A stretch of 55,954 bases of DNA, from assembly GCA_903921785.1 (NCBI GenBank), contig CAIXRH010000125.1:1-55954 (forward strand), written 5' to 3'. The notes below the pieces were generated by a model that saw only the letters and a list, made by a program, of their open reading frames with translations, ran no database searches and was not told the origin of the DNA. A program made the position numbers and the translations under genes. The DNA is from an uncultured Pseudomonadota bacterium (lineage in GTDB: Bacteria; Myxococcota_A; UBA796; SXON01). Of this stretch, positions 39,808-47,600 are shown piece by piece. Numbering within the stretch: the first letter of the stretch is position 1; every line of letters starts with the position of its first letter.

Positions 39808-41114
39808 ATGCACCGGCGCTGACTCGTGGTGATGCCGTTCGGCACCAAGCCCACCGGCGCGACCCGAGAAGGCGTGCCGACCGAGGTCGATTTCGACGCG
39901 CTCTGGGCGCAGGTCTACCAGCCGGCGATCGTCGCGGCGGGCATGATACCCGTACGCGCCGACGAACAATACGGCTCGTTTATCCTCCACGACATGATCG
40001 CGTGCCTCGCATGATCGGACGTGGTGCTGGCCGACGTGACGATCCCCAACGCCAACGTCTACTACGAGGTGGGAGTCCGCCACGGCCGTTCGGTCGACCC
40101 CGACCGCTGCCTCATGGTCGCGGCGGAATGGGCGCAGCCGGTCTTCGACCTCGCGCAGCTACGTTCGTACCGCTTTCCGCTCCCCCCGGGACCGCTCACG
40201 GCAGAGGTGGCGGCGGAGGCCCGCAAGCGCATCGAGGCCTGGCTCAACGACGCCGCGCTGGGAACCTCCCCGGTGCGAACGGTGGTCACCGGAGGAGACC
40301 CCGGCCGCGCGCGGGTGGTGGCGTTTGCCGCCCAGACCCGCGCGCTCTCCGAGACCCTGGATCGGATGCGCACAATTCGCCTTCGCCCGCGGGATGAGCA
40401 GGCTGAAGCCGCGCGAGCCCTGCGCGACGAGCTCCTCGCCGAACCCGCGGTGGTGCCCGCGATCCGGCTGGAGCTGCTCCAGCTCATCCGCGACTGCCTG
40501 GGTTGGGCGGAGGTGATCGCCTACGTGGACTCCGCGCTCACCGACGCCCACCGGGCGCTGCCGTGGGTCCGGGAGCAGTCGCGCTTGGCGCAGGGGTAGC
40601 AAGACGATCCGGCGCGGGCGTACGCGGCGATCGAGCAGCTGATCGACGAGTCCGGGGGGACGTCGGATCGGTACGGCCTGCTCGGCGGGCGCGCCAAGAC
40701 CCTGTGGCGAGCCGCGCAAAAGGCCGGCAACCCCGAGGCGGACCCGTGGTTGGACCGCGCCATCGACGCCTACGCGCTCGGGATGTACGCCGATCTCAAC
40801 GACTACTACCCGAGCTGCAACCTGCCGGGCCTGCTCCGGGCTCGCGGGGGCCCGGGCGACGACGACCGTGCGCGACGCGCCGCCGCGGTCGCGCTCGCGG
40901 CGTGTGAACGCAGCCGGCGCCGGGAGCCCCGTCCCGGCGCGGACGAGTGGCTGCGGTCACCCTGCTCGGTCTGGCCTTCGAGGCGGCCAACCTCCCCGAA
41001 GCGAGGCGCCTCACCCGGGACGACCTGCGCGGCGCGCTGAGCCGGGCCCCCGAAGCAGCGAAGCCCGGCCTCGCCGCGGTGCTCGCGGAGCTGGATGCGT
41101 TGGCGTCGGACTGA
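39808..41114 (+). pseudogene. decayed TRAFs-binding-domain-type (DUF4071-like) gene
   Basis: One reading frame gives a recognisable protein across three in-frame stops: TGA at 39820-39822, TGA at 40012-40014 and TAG at 40597-40599. A single-base deletion near 40951-40953 then shifts to another frame, which ends at 41114. Segments match the family: VVMPFGTKPTGATREG, FDALWAQVYQPAIVAAGMIP, SDVVLADVTIPNANVYYEVG, AYALGMYADLNDYYPSCNLP, and LGLAFEAANLPEARRL after the shift. Each stop could arise by one C-to-T change (CGA, CGA, CAG). The intact family combines a TIR-like/nucleotide-like N-terminal domain with a helical repeat region. It lies between two minus-strand lipoprotein genes. Confidence 0.7.
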
Positions 41115-41133
41115 CCGCGCGAGGCCGGGGAGC

Positions 41134-43992
41134 TCACTGCTCGAAGCAGTACAACCCGGAGCTCTGGCTGCAGAAGATCCAGCCCACGTTCGTCCAGTTG
41201 GAGCTGCTCTCGTAGCTGCGCCCGACCGTGGCGTAGTAGTGGTTGCCGTAGCAGACCCCGCAGCCGTTGGTCCAGTCGGCGCAGAGGCCGTTGACCGAGC
41301 TGCCACTGGCGGCGCTCAGGCCCGCGGTCGTCGACCCCGTGAAGACCCACTTCGACTGCCGCGACCCGTACTCGTCGACCTGGATCGGCGAAGCCAGGGA
41401 GCCGTCGAGGAGGTCGGCGCGGCTCGTGGCGATCGTGGTCCCGTCGAGGAGCACGTATGGGCCGTCGGGGATCCGGCTGGCCGCGCTCGCGCCCGAGGAG
41501 CTGAGGAACGCCACCCAGGTGCCGCCGAGCCCGGCCGCGTCGGCGGAGGTCTGGCACTTGGTGTCGGCCACAGACAGGCTCCCAAACGCCGCGTTGTAGT
41601 CGTTGCTGGTGACGAAGACCCGGGTCTCCGCGTTGTCGATCTCCACGCTCGCGCTGGCCGATGGCCCGAGGTCGTCGCCGTCGTCGGGGGTGGCGGTGCA
41701 GGCGTACAGCTCGTACGCGTCGGTGTCGGCGGCGGCCACGGTGTCGCCCGCCCACGCCGTGGTGCTCGGGCCGACGTCGCCGGCGCCCGGGTACGCGGCG
41801 CCGTCCACCGTCCAGTCCACGGTGTAGGTGATCGGGTCCCCGTCGGCGTCGGCGGCGGCGGTGGTCACCTCGCAGACCACGGCGTCGCCCTCCTCGGGAT
41901 CGGCGGGATCGAAGGCGACGGTCGGGGCCTCCGGGGGGCTGTTGTCGATGGTGACGCTCGCCGAGACCGCGGTGCCGGGGCCGTCCGCGTCGGCCGGCGT
42001 CACCGTGACCGTGACAACCTGGTGTTTGCTGAAGGAGCTGCCGTCGAGCGTCGAGGTGATCGGCGCGACCGGCACGCCGTCGACGGTCCAGGCATACGCG
42101 AGGTTGATCGCGTCGCCCTCGGGGTCGTGGGCCACGACGCCGGCGGACAGGGTGTCGTCGGTGTAGGCGGGGGTCGGGGTGAGCGCGAGGCTGTCGACGA
42201 TCGGCGGGCTGTTCTGGATGGTCACGCTGTCGTAGAGCGTGAGCCCGACGTCGGTTCCGTCGAACGGCGTGGCGGCGCAGGTGACGAGATCGCCGGTGGT
42301 GAACGCGCCAGTCAGGGTGCTGCCGGCGGCCACGGCCGCCCCGTTCACCGTCCAGGCGTAGGTGGTGACGTCGGCGTCGCCGTCGGCGTCGGCGTAGCCG
42401 GTCGCGGCGCAGGTGAGCGTGGACGAGCGGGTGGCGGGGTTGGGGGTCACCGCCACGGAAGCGAGCCCGGGAGCGGTGTTGAGGATGATCACGCTGGCGC
42501 TTCCGGCGGGGCCGGTGGTCCAACCGTCGGACGCGGTGACGTCCACGCGCCAGGTCTCGCCGCGGGTAGTGGCCGAGGCAGGGAGCGTGTCGGTCGCGCT
42601 GGCGCTGCTGGCGACCCCGTCGACCGACCAGGCGTACTGGTAGCTGAGCGGGTCGCCGTCGGGATCGGTGGCGGGAAGATCGATGACCGCGCCGAGGTCG
42701 TCCGCCGTGCGGGGGTCGACCGGGTCGATCGACACCCCCGGGGCGTCCGGCGCGCCGTTGACGCGGATCGTGGTCGACGCGCTGGCGGTGAGCCCGGCCG
42801 AGTCGGTGACGGTCTCGGTGATCGAATGCTCGCCGACGGAGAGGTCCGCCAGCGTGAAGACCGAGCGGCCGGAGCTGTCGGCGGTGCCCTCCGCGAGGAG
42901 CCCGTCGAGGTCGGAGGTCCAGGCAACGATGAGGGTGTCCGGCGCGTCCTCCGCGTCTGCCACGCGTCCGAGGAACGCCACTTCTTCGCCCTCGTTGGCC
43001 ACGGAGCCGGCCACCGGAGCGTCGAGGATCGCGCTCGGCGGGGTGTCGATGACCACGCGCACCGACACGGTGCATTCCAGGCCGATCTCGTCCGCGGCGG
43101 TGAGGCTCAGCTCGTGCGCGCCGACCCTCAAGCTCGCGGTGTCGAGCCCGACGGCGCCCGACGCGCTCGCCGGGTCCGCCCCGAGGACACCATCCCGGGA
43201 GCTCGCCCAGGTGACGGCCAACAATTCCGGACCGAGCTCGGCGTCGTCGACGGTGCCGCGGAGCGCCACGGCCTCGCCGGCGGGCACCACCGCCCCGTCC
43301 GCCGGGGCGCTGATCGCGCACGTCGGCGCGGTGTCCGGCGGCCGCACGGTGACGACAACGTCGTCGACCGCCTCGTTGCCCGCCACGTCCACCGCGAACA
43401 ACTGGAGCGCGTGCATGCCCTCCGAGAGGTTCGCGTAGCCCTGGACCGCGCCGTCCTCGGTCACCGTCGCCGCGTTCGCCAGCTCGCCGTCGAGACTGGA
43501 CACCCAGCGCACCACGAGTGAGGTCGGCGGGTCCTCGGGGTCGCTCAGCGTGCCCGTGAGCAGCATCGGGCGATCCGAGTAGTAGAGCCCTTCGGCGGTC
43601 GGCGCGGTGATGGTGGCGTCCGGCGCAAGATCGTCAATCACCTGGAGCTCCACCAACGCGGACGCCCCGGCCCCCTCCGGGTCATGCCCTTCGAGCTCCA
43701 CCGCAAAGTCCGTGGTGGGGACGGTGATCGTACACTCCGTGGTGCCGTCGGTGGCGGGCGCGGCGGCGCCGCACGCTTCCGCACCATCGAGGAACCACCG
43801 GGCCGTGAGCTGGTCCGGGGCCACGTCGGGGTCGCTCACCGCGCCCCGGAGCACGAGGCGACTGGCCTCACGGACTGAAGAACCGCCTTCGGGCGAGAGG
43901 ATCTCCGCGAGGGGCTCGCCGTTGTGGCGGGTGAACGCCCCGTCGCTACACGCGAGGAGGAGGACGGGGGAGAGCAGGGTGAGCGAGCGCAC
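41134..43992 (-). CDS. large lipoprotein with tandem Ig/PKD-like domains and C-terminal DUF1554 lectin-like domain
   Basis: A 952-residue predicted lipoprotein from a GTG start at 43992 (MRSLTLLSPVLLLACSDGAF). About eight Ig-like/PKD units follow, with repeated phrases such as DAVVCEVTTAAADADGDPIT, ADADGDADVTTYAWTVNG and VDGVASSASATDTLPAS. The last ~160 residues are a DUF1554 (endostatin/collagenase-NC10-like) domain: VFVTSNDYNAAFGSL, ADTKCQTSADAAGLGGTWVA, SRIPDGPYVLLDG and the terminal GLYCFEQ. Probably an extracellular or outer-membrane-displayed adhesin-like stalk. The upstream continuation of the frame is not used. Confidence 0.82.
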   Translation of the reverse strand: MRSLTLLSPVLLLACSDGAFTRHNGEPLAEILSPEGGSSVREASRLVLRGAVSDPDVAPDQLTARWFLDGAEACGAAAPATDGTTECTITVPTTDFAVELEGHDPEGAGASALVELQVIDDLAPDATITAPTAEGLYYSDRPMLLTGTLSDPEDPPTSLVVRWVSSLDGELANAATVTEDGAVQGYANLSEGMHALQLFAVDVAGNEAVDDVVVTVRPPDTAPTCAISAPADGAVVPAGEAVALRGTVDDAELGPELLAVTWASSRDGVLGADPASASGAVGLDTASLRVGAHELSLTAADEIGLECTVSVRVVIDTPPSAILDAPVAGSVANEGEEVAFLGRVADAEDAPDTLIVAWTSDLDGLLAEGTADSSGRSVFTLADLSVGEHSITETVTDSAGLTASASTTIRVNGAPDAPGVSIDPVDPRTADDLGAVIDLPATDPDGDPLSYQYAWSVDGVASSASATDTLPASATTRGETWRVDVTASDGWTTGPAGSASVIILNTAPGLASVAVTPNPATRSSTLTCAATGYADADGDADVTTYAWTVNGAAVAAGSTLTGAFTTGDLVTCAATPFDGTDVGLTLYDSVTIQNSPPIVDSLALTPTPAYTDDTLSAGVVAHDPEGDAINLAYAWTVDGVPVAPITSTLDGSSFSKHQVVTVTVTPADADGPGTAVSASVTIDNSPPEAPTVAFDPADPEEGDAVVCEVTTAAADADGDPITYTVDWTVDGAAYPGAGDVGPSTTAWAGDTVAAADTDAYELYACTATPDDGDDLGPSASASVEIDNAETRVFVTSNDYNAAFGSLSVADTKCQTSADAAGLGGTWVAFLSSSGASAASRIPDGPYVLLDGTTIATSRADLLDGSLASPIQVDEYGSRQSKWVFTGSTTAGLSAASGSSVNGLCADWTNGCGVCYGNHYYATVGRSYESSSNWTNVGWIFCSQSSGLYCFEQ

Positions 43993-43999
43993 CGCGGGA

Positions 44000-44197
44000 G
44001 TGTACGCCGATGCCGGCCCGGGCGGTGAACCTCGCCGCGTACGCGACCAGAAGCTCATTCCGGTGGCCCTCGACGGCTTCCTCCGCAGCCCACCGTACGG
44101 GCTGGAGGGCATCCACGGGATCAACGCCGCGACCCTGCCGTTCGCCGAGGTGGTGGAGAAGCGGGTCGCGGCGGTGCCCCGGTCGCCGGCGCCCTGA
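44000..44197 (+). pseudogene. possible fragment of a TIR-like or related protein C-terminus
   Basis: A 65-codon frame with a GTG at 44000 ends VRDQKLIPVALDGFLRSPPY, GLEGIHGINAA, LPFAEVVEKRVAA. The QKLIPVALDG / GIHGIN pattern resembles the end of bacterial TIR domains. There is no N-terminal half: upstream is the divergent lipoprotein signal peptide. It may be a gene remnant or chance coding. It lies in the 253-base gap between the lipoprotein start (43992) and the small gene at 44246. Confidence 0.3.
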
Positions 44198-44245
44198 AGG
44201 CCAGCACGCTGGCCCGCTCCCGGACTCCCGCGTTAGCCGGCGAGC

Positions 44246-44554
44246 ATGCTCTTCTTCGCCGTCCTCGCCTGCGCCGCGCCCGAGTGCGACTCCGGGTACA
44301 TGTTCAACACCGACGGCCTCTGCGTGGTCGACACCCGGGTGCCCGCGGACACGGACACGCAGGACACGGACACGCAGGACACCGACACCCAGGACATCGA
44401 CACGGGCGGCGGCGACACCGCGGACACGGCCTCGGACACCGCCGGCACGGCCGACACCGGCGACACGGCCGCCCTCGCCTTGGAAGAGGCAGCCCCGACG
44501 GCGAACCTCGGCGTCCTCCTGGTCGACCTCCGCCACGCCCTCTGGCCCTGGTAG
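44246..44554 (+). CDS. small acidic repeat lipoprotein
   Basis: A 102-residue predicted lipoprotein with a short signal (MLFFAVLACAAPECDSG). Residues ~33-78 are an Asp/Thr/Gln repeat (DTDTQDTDTQDTDTQDIDT) running into GDTADTASDTAGTADTGDTA, then a short hydrophobic C-terminus VLLVDLRHALWPW. The repeated GACACG-type codons may expand or contract. Function unknown; it shares the linker style of several lipoproteins in the window. The gene lies 76 bases before the deoxyhypusine-synthase-like gene. Confidence 0.65.
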   Translation: MLFFAVLACAAPECDSGYMFNTDGLCVVDTRVPADTDTQDTDTQDTDTQDIDTGGGDTADTASDTAGTADTGDTAALALEEAAPTANLGVLLVDLRHALWPW

Positions 44555-44630
44555 GCCGCCCCACGATTGAGCACGCGCCCCGACTGAACCTCCGGCCCCG
44601 GGCACGTTAGAGCCCGCGCCCGGAGCGCCC

Positions 44631-45806
44631 ATGGCCGAGAACGAGACCGAGACCGTCGCCCTCACCGCCGCCTTCCAGGCTTCCCGCGAGGTGCGTCCCA
44701 GCGCGATCACCGGCCGCGAGACCGGGCTGGAGCTGCTCACCAGCGCTTTCCCCGCCTTCGTCGGCCGGCAGGTGCGCGAGGCTGCCCGCCTGATGACCAA
44801 GTCGGTGAGCGAGGGTAACTACGTGTTCACCACGATGTCGGGCGCGATGACCCCCGCGGGGCTCCACCGGAGCTGCATCGTTCCGCTCATCGAGAACGGC
44901 TGCATCGACGTGCTCACCACGACGGGCGCCAACCTCTACCACGACGCCCACCGCCTCCTCGGGCATCGCCTCCGCGAGGTCGCTCCCGACGCGGGCGACA
45001 CCCGCCTGCGCGAGGCCCGGATCATCCGCATCTACGACATCGGCTTCGCCGAGGACGTGCTGCTGAAGACCGACCAGCTCTTCGCCTACCTCTTGCAGGA
45101 GGAAGAGTTCCAGAAGTCGATGACCACGGCGGAGATGCACAACCGCCTCGGCCGCCGGCTCTACGAGATCGAGGAGTCCCTCGGCGTGGACCAGCACTCG
45201 CTCCTCGCCACCGCCTGGAAGTACGGCGTGCCGATCTTCGTCGGCGCCCCGCAGGACGGCAGCATCTTCCTCAACGTGGTGAAGCTCCGCGCGGTTCGTG
45301 GCGAAGCCTTCAAGTTCAACCTCGACATTGCTGCCGACGTGTATGCGATGGCCGCGCTGCAGTGGTACGCGCAGAACGAAGGCTCCACCGCGGTGTGGAT
45401 CCTCGGCGGCGGCGTCCCCAAGAACTACACGCTCCAAGGCGAGCCCACCCTCGGACAGATCCTCGATCTCCCCGCGCGCGGCTTCGACATCGACCTGCAG
45501 TTCTGCGTCGACCCGGTAGACAACGGCGCCCTCTCCTCCTGCCCTGCCGGCGAAGGCCACACCTGGGGCAAGGTGAGCGCGGAGTGTGTGGAGTTCAACT
45601 CCGTCTACTGCCACTGCGACGTGACCGCCGTCTTCCCCTGGCTGGTGCACGCCCTGTTCCAGGCCGGCGGCCGCCGCGAGCCCCGCCGCCTCTACGATCG
45701 CCTCCCCGAGGCCGTCGCCCGGCTCGACGCCGACGTCCTCACCCGCCGCGACGCGATCCTCGAGAGCCTCGCCGCCACCCCGGCCGAGCTCGGGCCCGAG
45801 GACTAG
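44631..45806 (+). CDS. deoxyhypusine-synthase-family enzyme
   Basis: A 391-residue cytoplasmic NAD-dependent enzyme. The family active-site Lys is in ILGGGVPKNYTLQ, with TTTGANLYHDAHR and the Asp-rich DIAADVYAMAALQW NAD/spermidine-binding features. Eukaryotic DHS transfers the aminobutyl group of spermidine to eIF5A; bacteria have no such substrate, and bacterial homologues are thought to act on small amines such as putrescine to make homospermidine-type products. It abuts the ABC exporter genes: the next start is the base after its TAG. A polyamine-like product is an inference. Confidence 0.88.
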   Translation: MAENETETVALTAAFQASREVRPSAITGRETGLELLTSAFPAFVGRQVREAARLMTKSVSEGNYVFTTMSGAMTPAGLHRSCIVPLIENGCIDVLTTTGANLYHDAHRLLGHRLREVAPDAGDTRLREARIIRIYDIGFAEDVLLKTDQLFAYLLQEEEFQKSMTTAEMHNRLGRRLYEIEESLGVDQHSLLATAWKYGVPIFVGAPQDGSIFLNVVKLRAVRGEAFKFNLDIAADVYAMAALQWYAQNEGSTAVWILGGGVPKNYTLQGEPTLGQILDLPARGFDIDLQFCVDPVDNGALSSCPAGEGHTWGKVSAECVEFNSVYCHCDVTAVFPWLVHALFQAGGRREPRRLYDRLPEAVARLDADVLTRRDAILESLAATPAELGPED

Positions 45807-47600
45807 TTGGCGCTGCTCCGCGCGATCGGCCGGGCGCTGGAGCACCTCGGCAATCGAGGCTTCCCCCACTCCACTCGGTTCGTGAAGGAGTACGTACTCC
45901 CGCTATGGCGGTGGTACCTCGCCGGCACGCTCACCGTATTGTTGACCAACTGGCTCAGCGTTCTCGTCCCCACCCTGATGGCGGACGCGCTGGACACGAT
46001 GCGGGCCGGGGAGCCGGGCGCCGCTGCCGACGCGCTCAAGATCGGCGTTTTGGGGCTCAGCATCATCGTCGTGCGCACGCTGTCTCGGGTGTGGTTCTTC
46101 ACGCCGGGGCGGCTCGCGGAGAGCCAGCTCCGCGAGCGCTTCTTCTCCAAGCTGGTGCGCCTGCAGCCCAGCTTCTACGCCCGCTACCCCACGGGCGACC
46201 TGCTCAGCCGCGCCACCAGCGACATGAGCTTCGCCCGCGCGCTCGCCGGCTTCGCGTTCATGCAGGCGTTCAACGTGGTCGGCACGCTGGTGATGGGCGT
46301 GGGGAAGATGCTCAGCCTCTCCCCGGCGCTCACCCTCACGGTGGCCGTGCCCTGCGCCGTCGCCTATTGGGGGGTCTCCCGCGCCACCCCGCAGTTGATG
46401 GCGCGGCAGAGGGTGGCCCAGAAGCAGCTTGGCGCGCTGGCAGACGAGCTCCTCAGCACGTTCCAGGGCGTCGCCACGGTGCAGGGGTTCTGCGCCGAGG
46501 ACCAGTTCATCGCCCGGCTGGACGCAAAAGCCGCCGATCTCCGCGAGTCCAACCTCGCGATGACGAAGCTCCGGGTCGCCGCCTTTCCGCTGCTCACCGT
46601 CGCGGGCGGCGTGGCCACGTGGGGGCTCCTCGCCTTCGGCGCCCCGGCCGTACGCTCCGGTCAGCTCTCCGCCGGGCAGCTCGCCGCGTTCATCGCGCTG
46701 GTCGGGTTCATCGTGATTCCGATGCGCATGCTTGGCTGGTTGTTGCCGGTGTTCCAACGCGCCGAAGCCTCGCTGGAGCGCATCTGGCTGGTGGTCGACG
46801 AGGCGGTGGATCGCCCCGACGCAGGGATCGCGAAGGTGCCACCCGCCTCGGGCCCCACCCTCACGTTCACGAACCTGCGCTTCGCCTTTGGCGACGCGCC
46901 CGACCGCCCGGTGCTCGACGGCGTCACGGCGACCATCCCGGGTGGGAGCACGGTCGGGGTCTACGGCCCGGTCGGCAGCGGAAAGTCCACCCTTCTACGT
47001 TTGCTTTCGCGGCTCGTGAACCCCCCGCCGGGCACCATCTTCGTGGACGGGGTGGACATCCGCGAGCTCGATCTCAACCTGTGGCGCCAACAGCTGTGCG
47101 TCGTCGCCCAGACCCCGTTCTTGTTCTCCGAGAGCGTGCAGGAGAACATCGGCTTCGGCGCGTCCCGAGAGGCCGTGATGGCGGCCGCCCGCGCGGCGGC
47201 CCTCGGCCCCGACCTGGAGACGCTCCCCGCCGGCCTCGACACTGTCGTCGGCGAACGCGGCATCACCCTCTCCGGCGGGCAACGTCAACGCGTCGCGCTC
47301 GCCCGGGGGCTGCTCCGCCCCGCCTCGCTGGTGCTGCTGGACGACGTGCTCTCCGCCGTCGACCACAAGACCGAGCACGAGCTGCTGGACACCTTACGCG
47401 CCCGCTCCGAGGCCACCCGCATCGTGGTGAGCCACCGGATGAGCGCGCTGGTCCACACCGACCTCATCCTCGTGCTCGACGGCGGACGCCTCGTGGACCA
47501 GGGCCCGCACGCCGAGCTCGTGCTCCGCCCCGGCCCGTATCGCGACGCCTGGGAGACCCAGCGGGAGAGCGAAGCGGCCGCCGCCGAGGCGACCGCGTGA
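45807..47600 (+). CDS. ABC exporter half-transporter, degenerate-site subunit
   Basis: A 597-residue TMD-NBD protein with a TTG start directly after the previous stop. Six membrane helices (~25-320), Walker A GPVGSGKST, signature LSGGQRQRV and Walker B LVLLDDVLSAVD. The catalytic Glu after Walker B is Asp here (LLDD rather than LLDE), typical of the degenerate subunit of heterodimeric exporters such as TM287/288 and BmrCD. Its canonical LSGGQ pairs with the active Walker site of the partner encoded next. GTGA overlap with that gene gives coupled synthesis. Confidence 0.93.
   Translation: MALLRAIGRALEHLGNRGFPHSTRFVKEYVLPLWRWYLAGTLTVLLTNWLSVLVPTLMADALDTMRAGEPGAAADALKIGVLGLSIIVVRTLSRVWFFTPGRLAESQLRERFFSKLVRLQPSFYARYPTGDLLSRATSDMSFARALAGFAFMQAFNVVGTLVMGVGKMLSLSPALTLTVAVPCAVAYWGVSRATPQLMARQRVAQKQLGALADELLSTFQGVATVQGFCAEDQFIARLDAKAADLRESNLAMTKLRVAAFPLLTVAGGVATWGLLAFGAPAVRSGQLSAGQLAAFIALVGFIVIPMRMLGWLLPVFQRAEASLERIWLVVDEAVDRPDAGIAKVPPASGPTLTFTNLRFAFGDAPDRPVLDGVTATIPGGSTVGVYGPVGSGKSTLLRLLSRLVNPPPGTIFVDGVDIRELDLNLWRQQLCVVAQTPFLFSESVQENIGFGASREAVMAAARAAALGPDLETLPAGLDTVVGERGITLSGGQRQRVALARGLLRPASLVLLDDVLSAVDHKTEHELLDTLRARSEATRIVVSHRMSALVHTDLILVLDGGRLVDQGPHAELVLRPGPYRDAWETQRESEAAAAEATA

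Noticed and set aside
39820-40599. Programmed stop-codon readthrough or selenocysteine in the TRAFs-binding-type gene
   Set aside because: Mixed TGA and TAG, plus a separate frameshift, fit decay better; no SECIS-like hairpin was seen after the TGA codons.
40796-43321. An 841-codon minus-strand frame overlapping the Ig-like lipoprotein
   Set aside because: Out-of-frame, Arg/His-rich translation of the repetitive Ig/PKD coding sequence.
45362-47596. N-terminal 745 codons of the long frame that includes the second ABC subunit
   Set aside because: Out-of-frame shadow of the DHS-like and first ABC genes; the real start is the GTG at 47597 overlapping the preceding stop.
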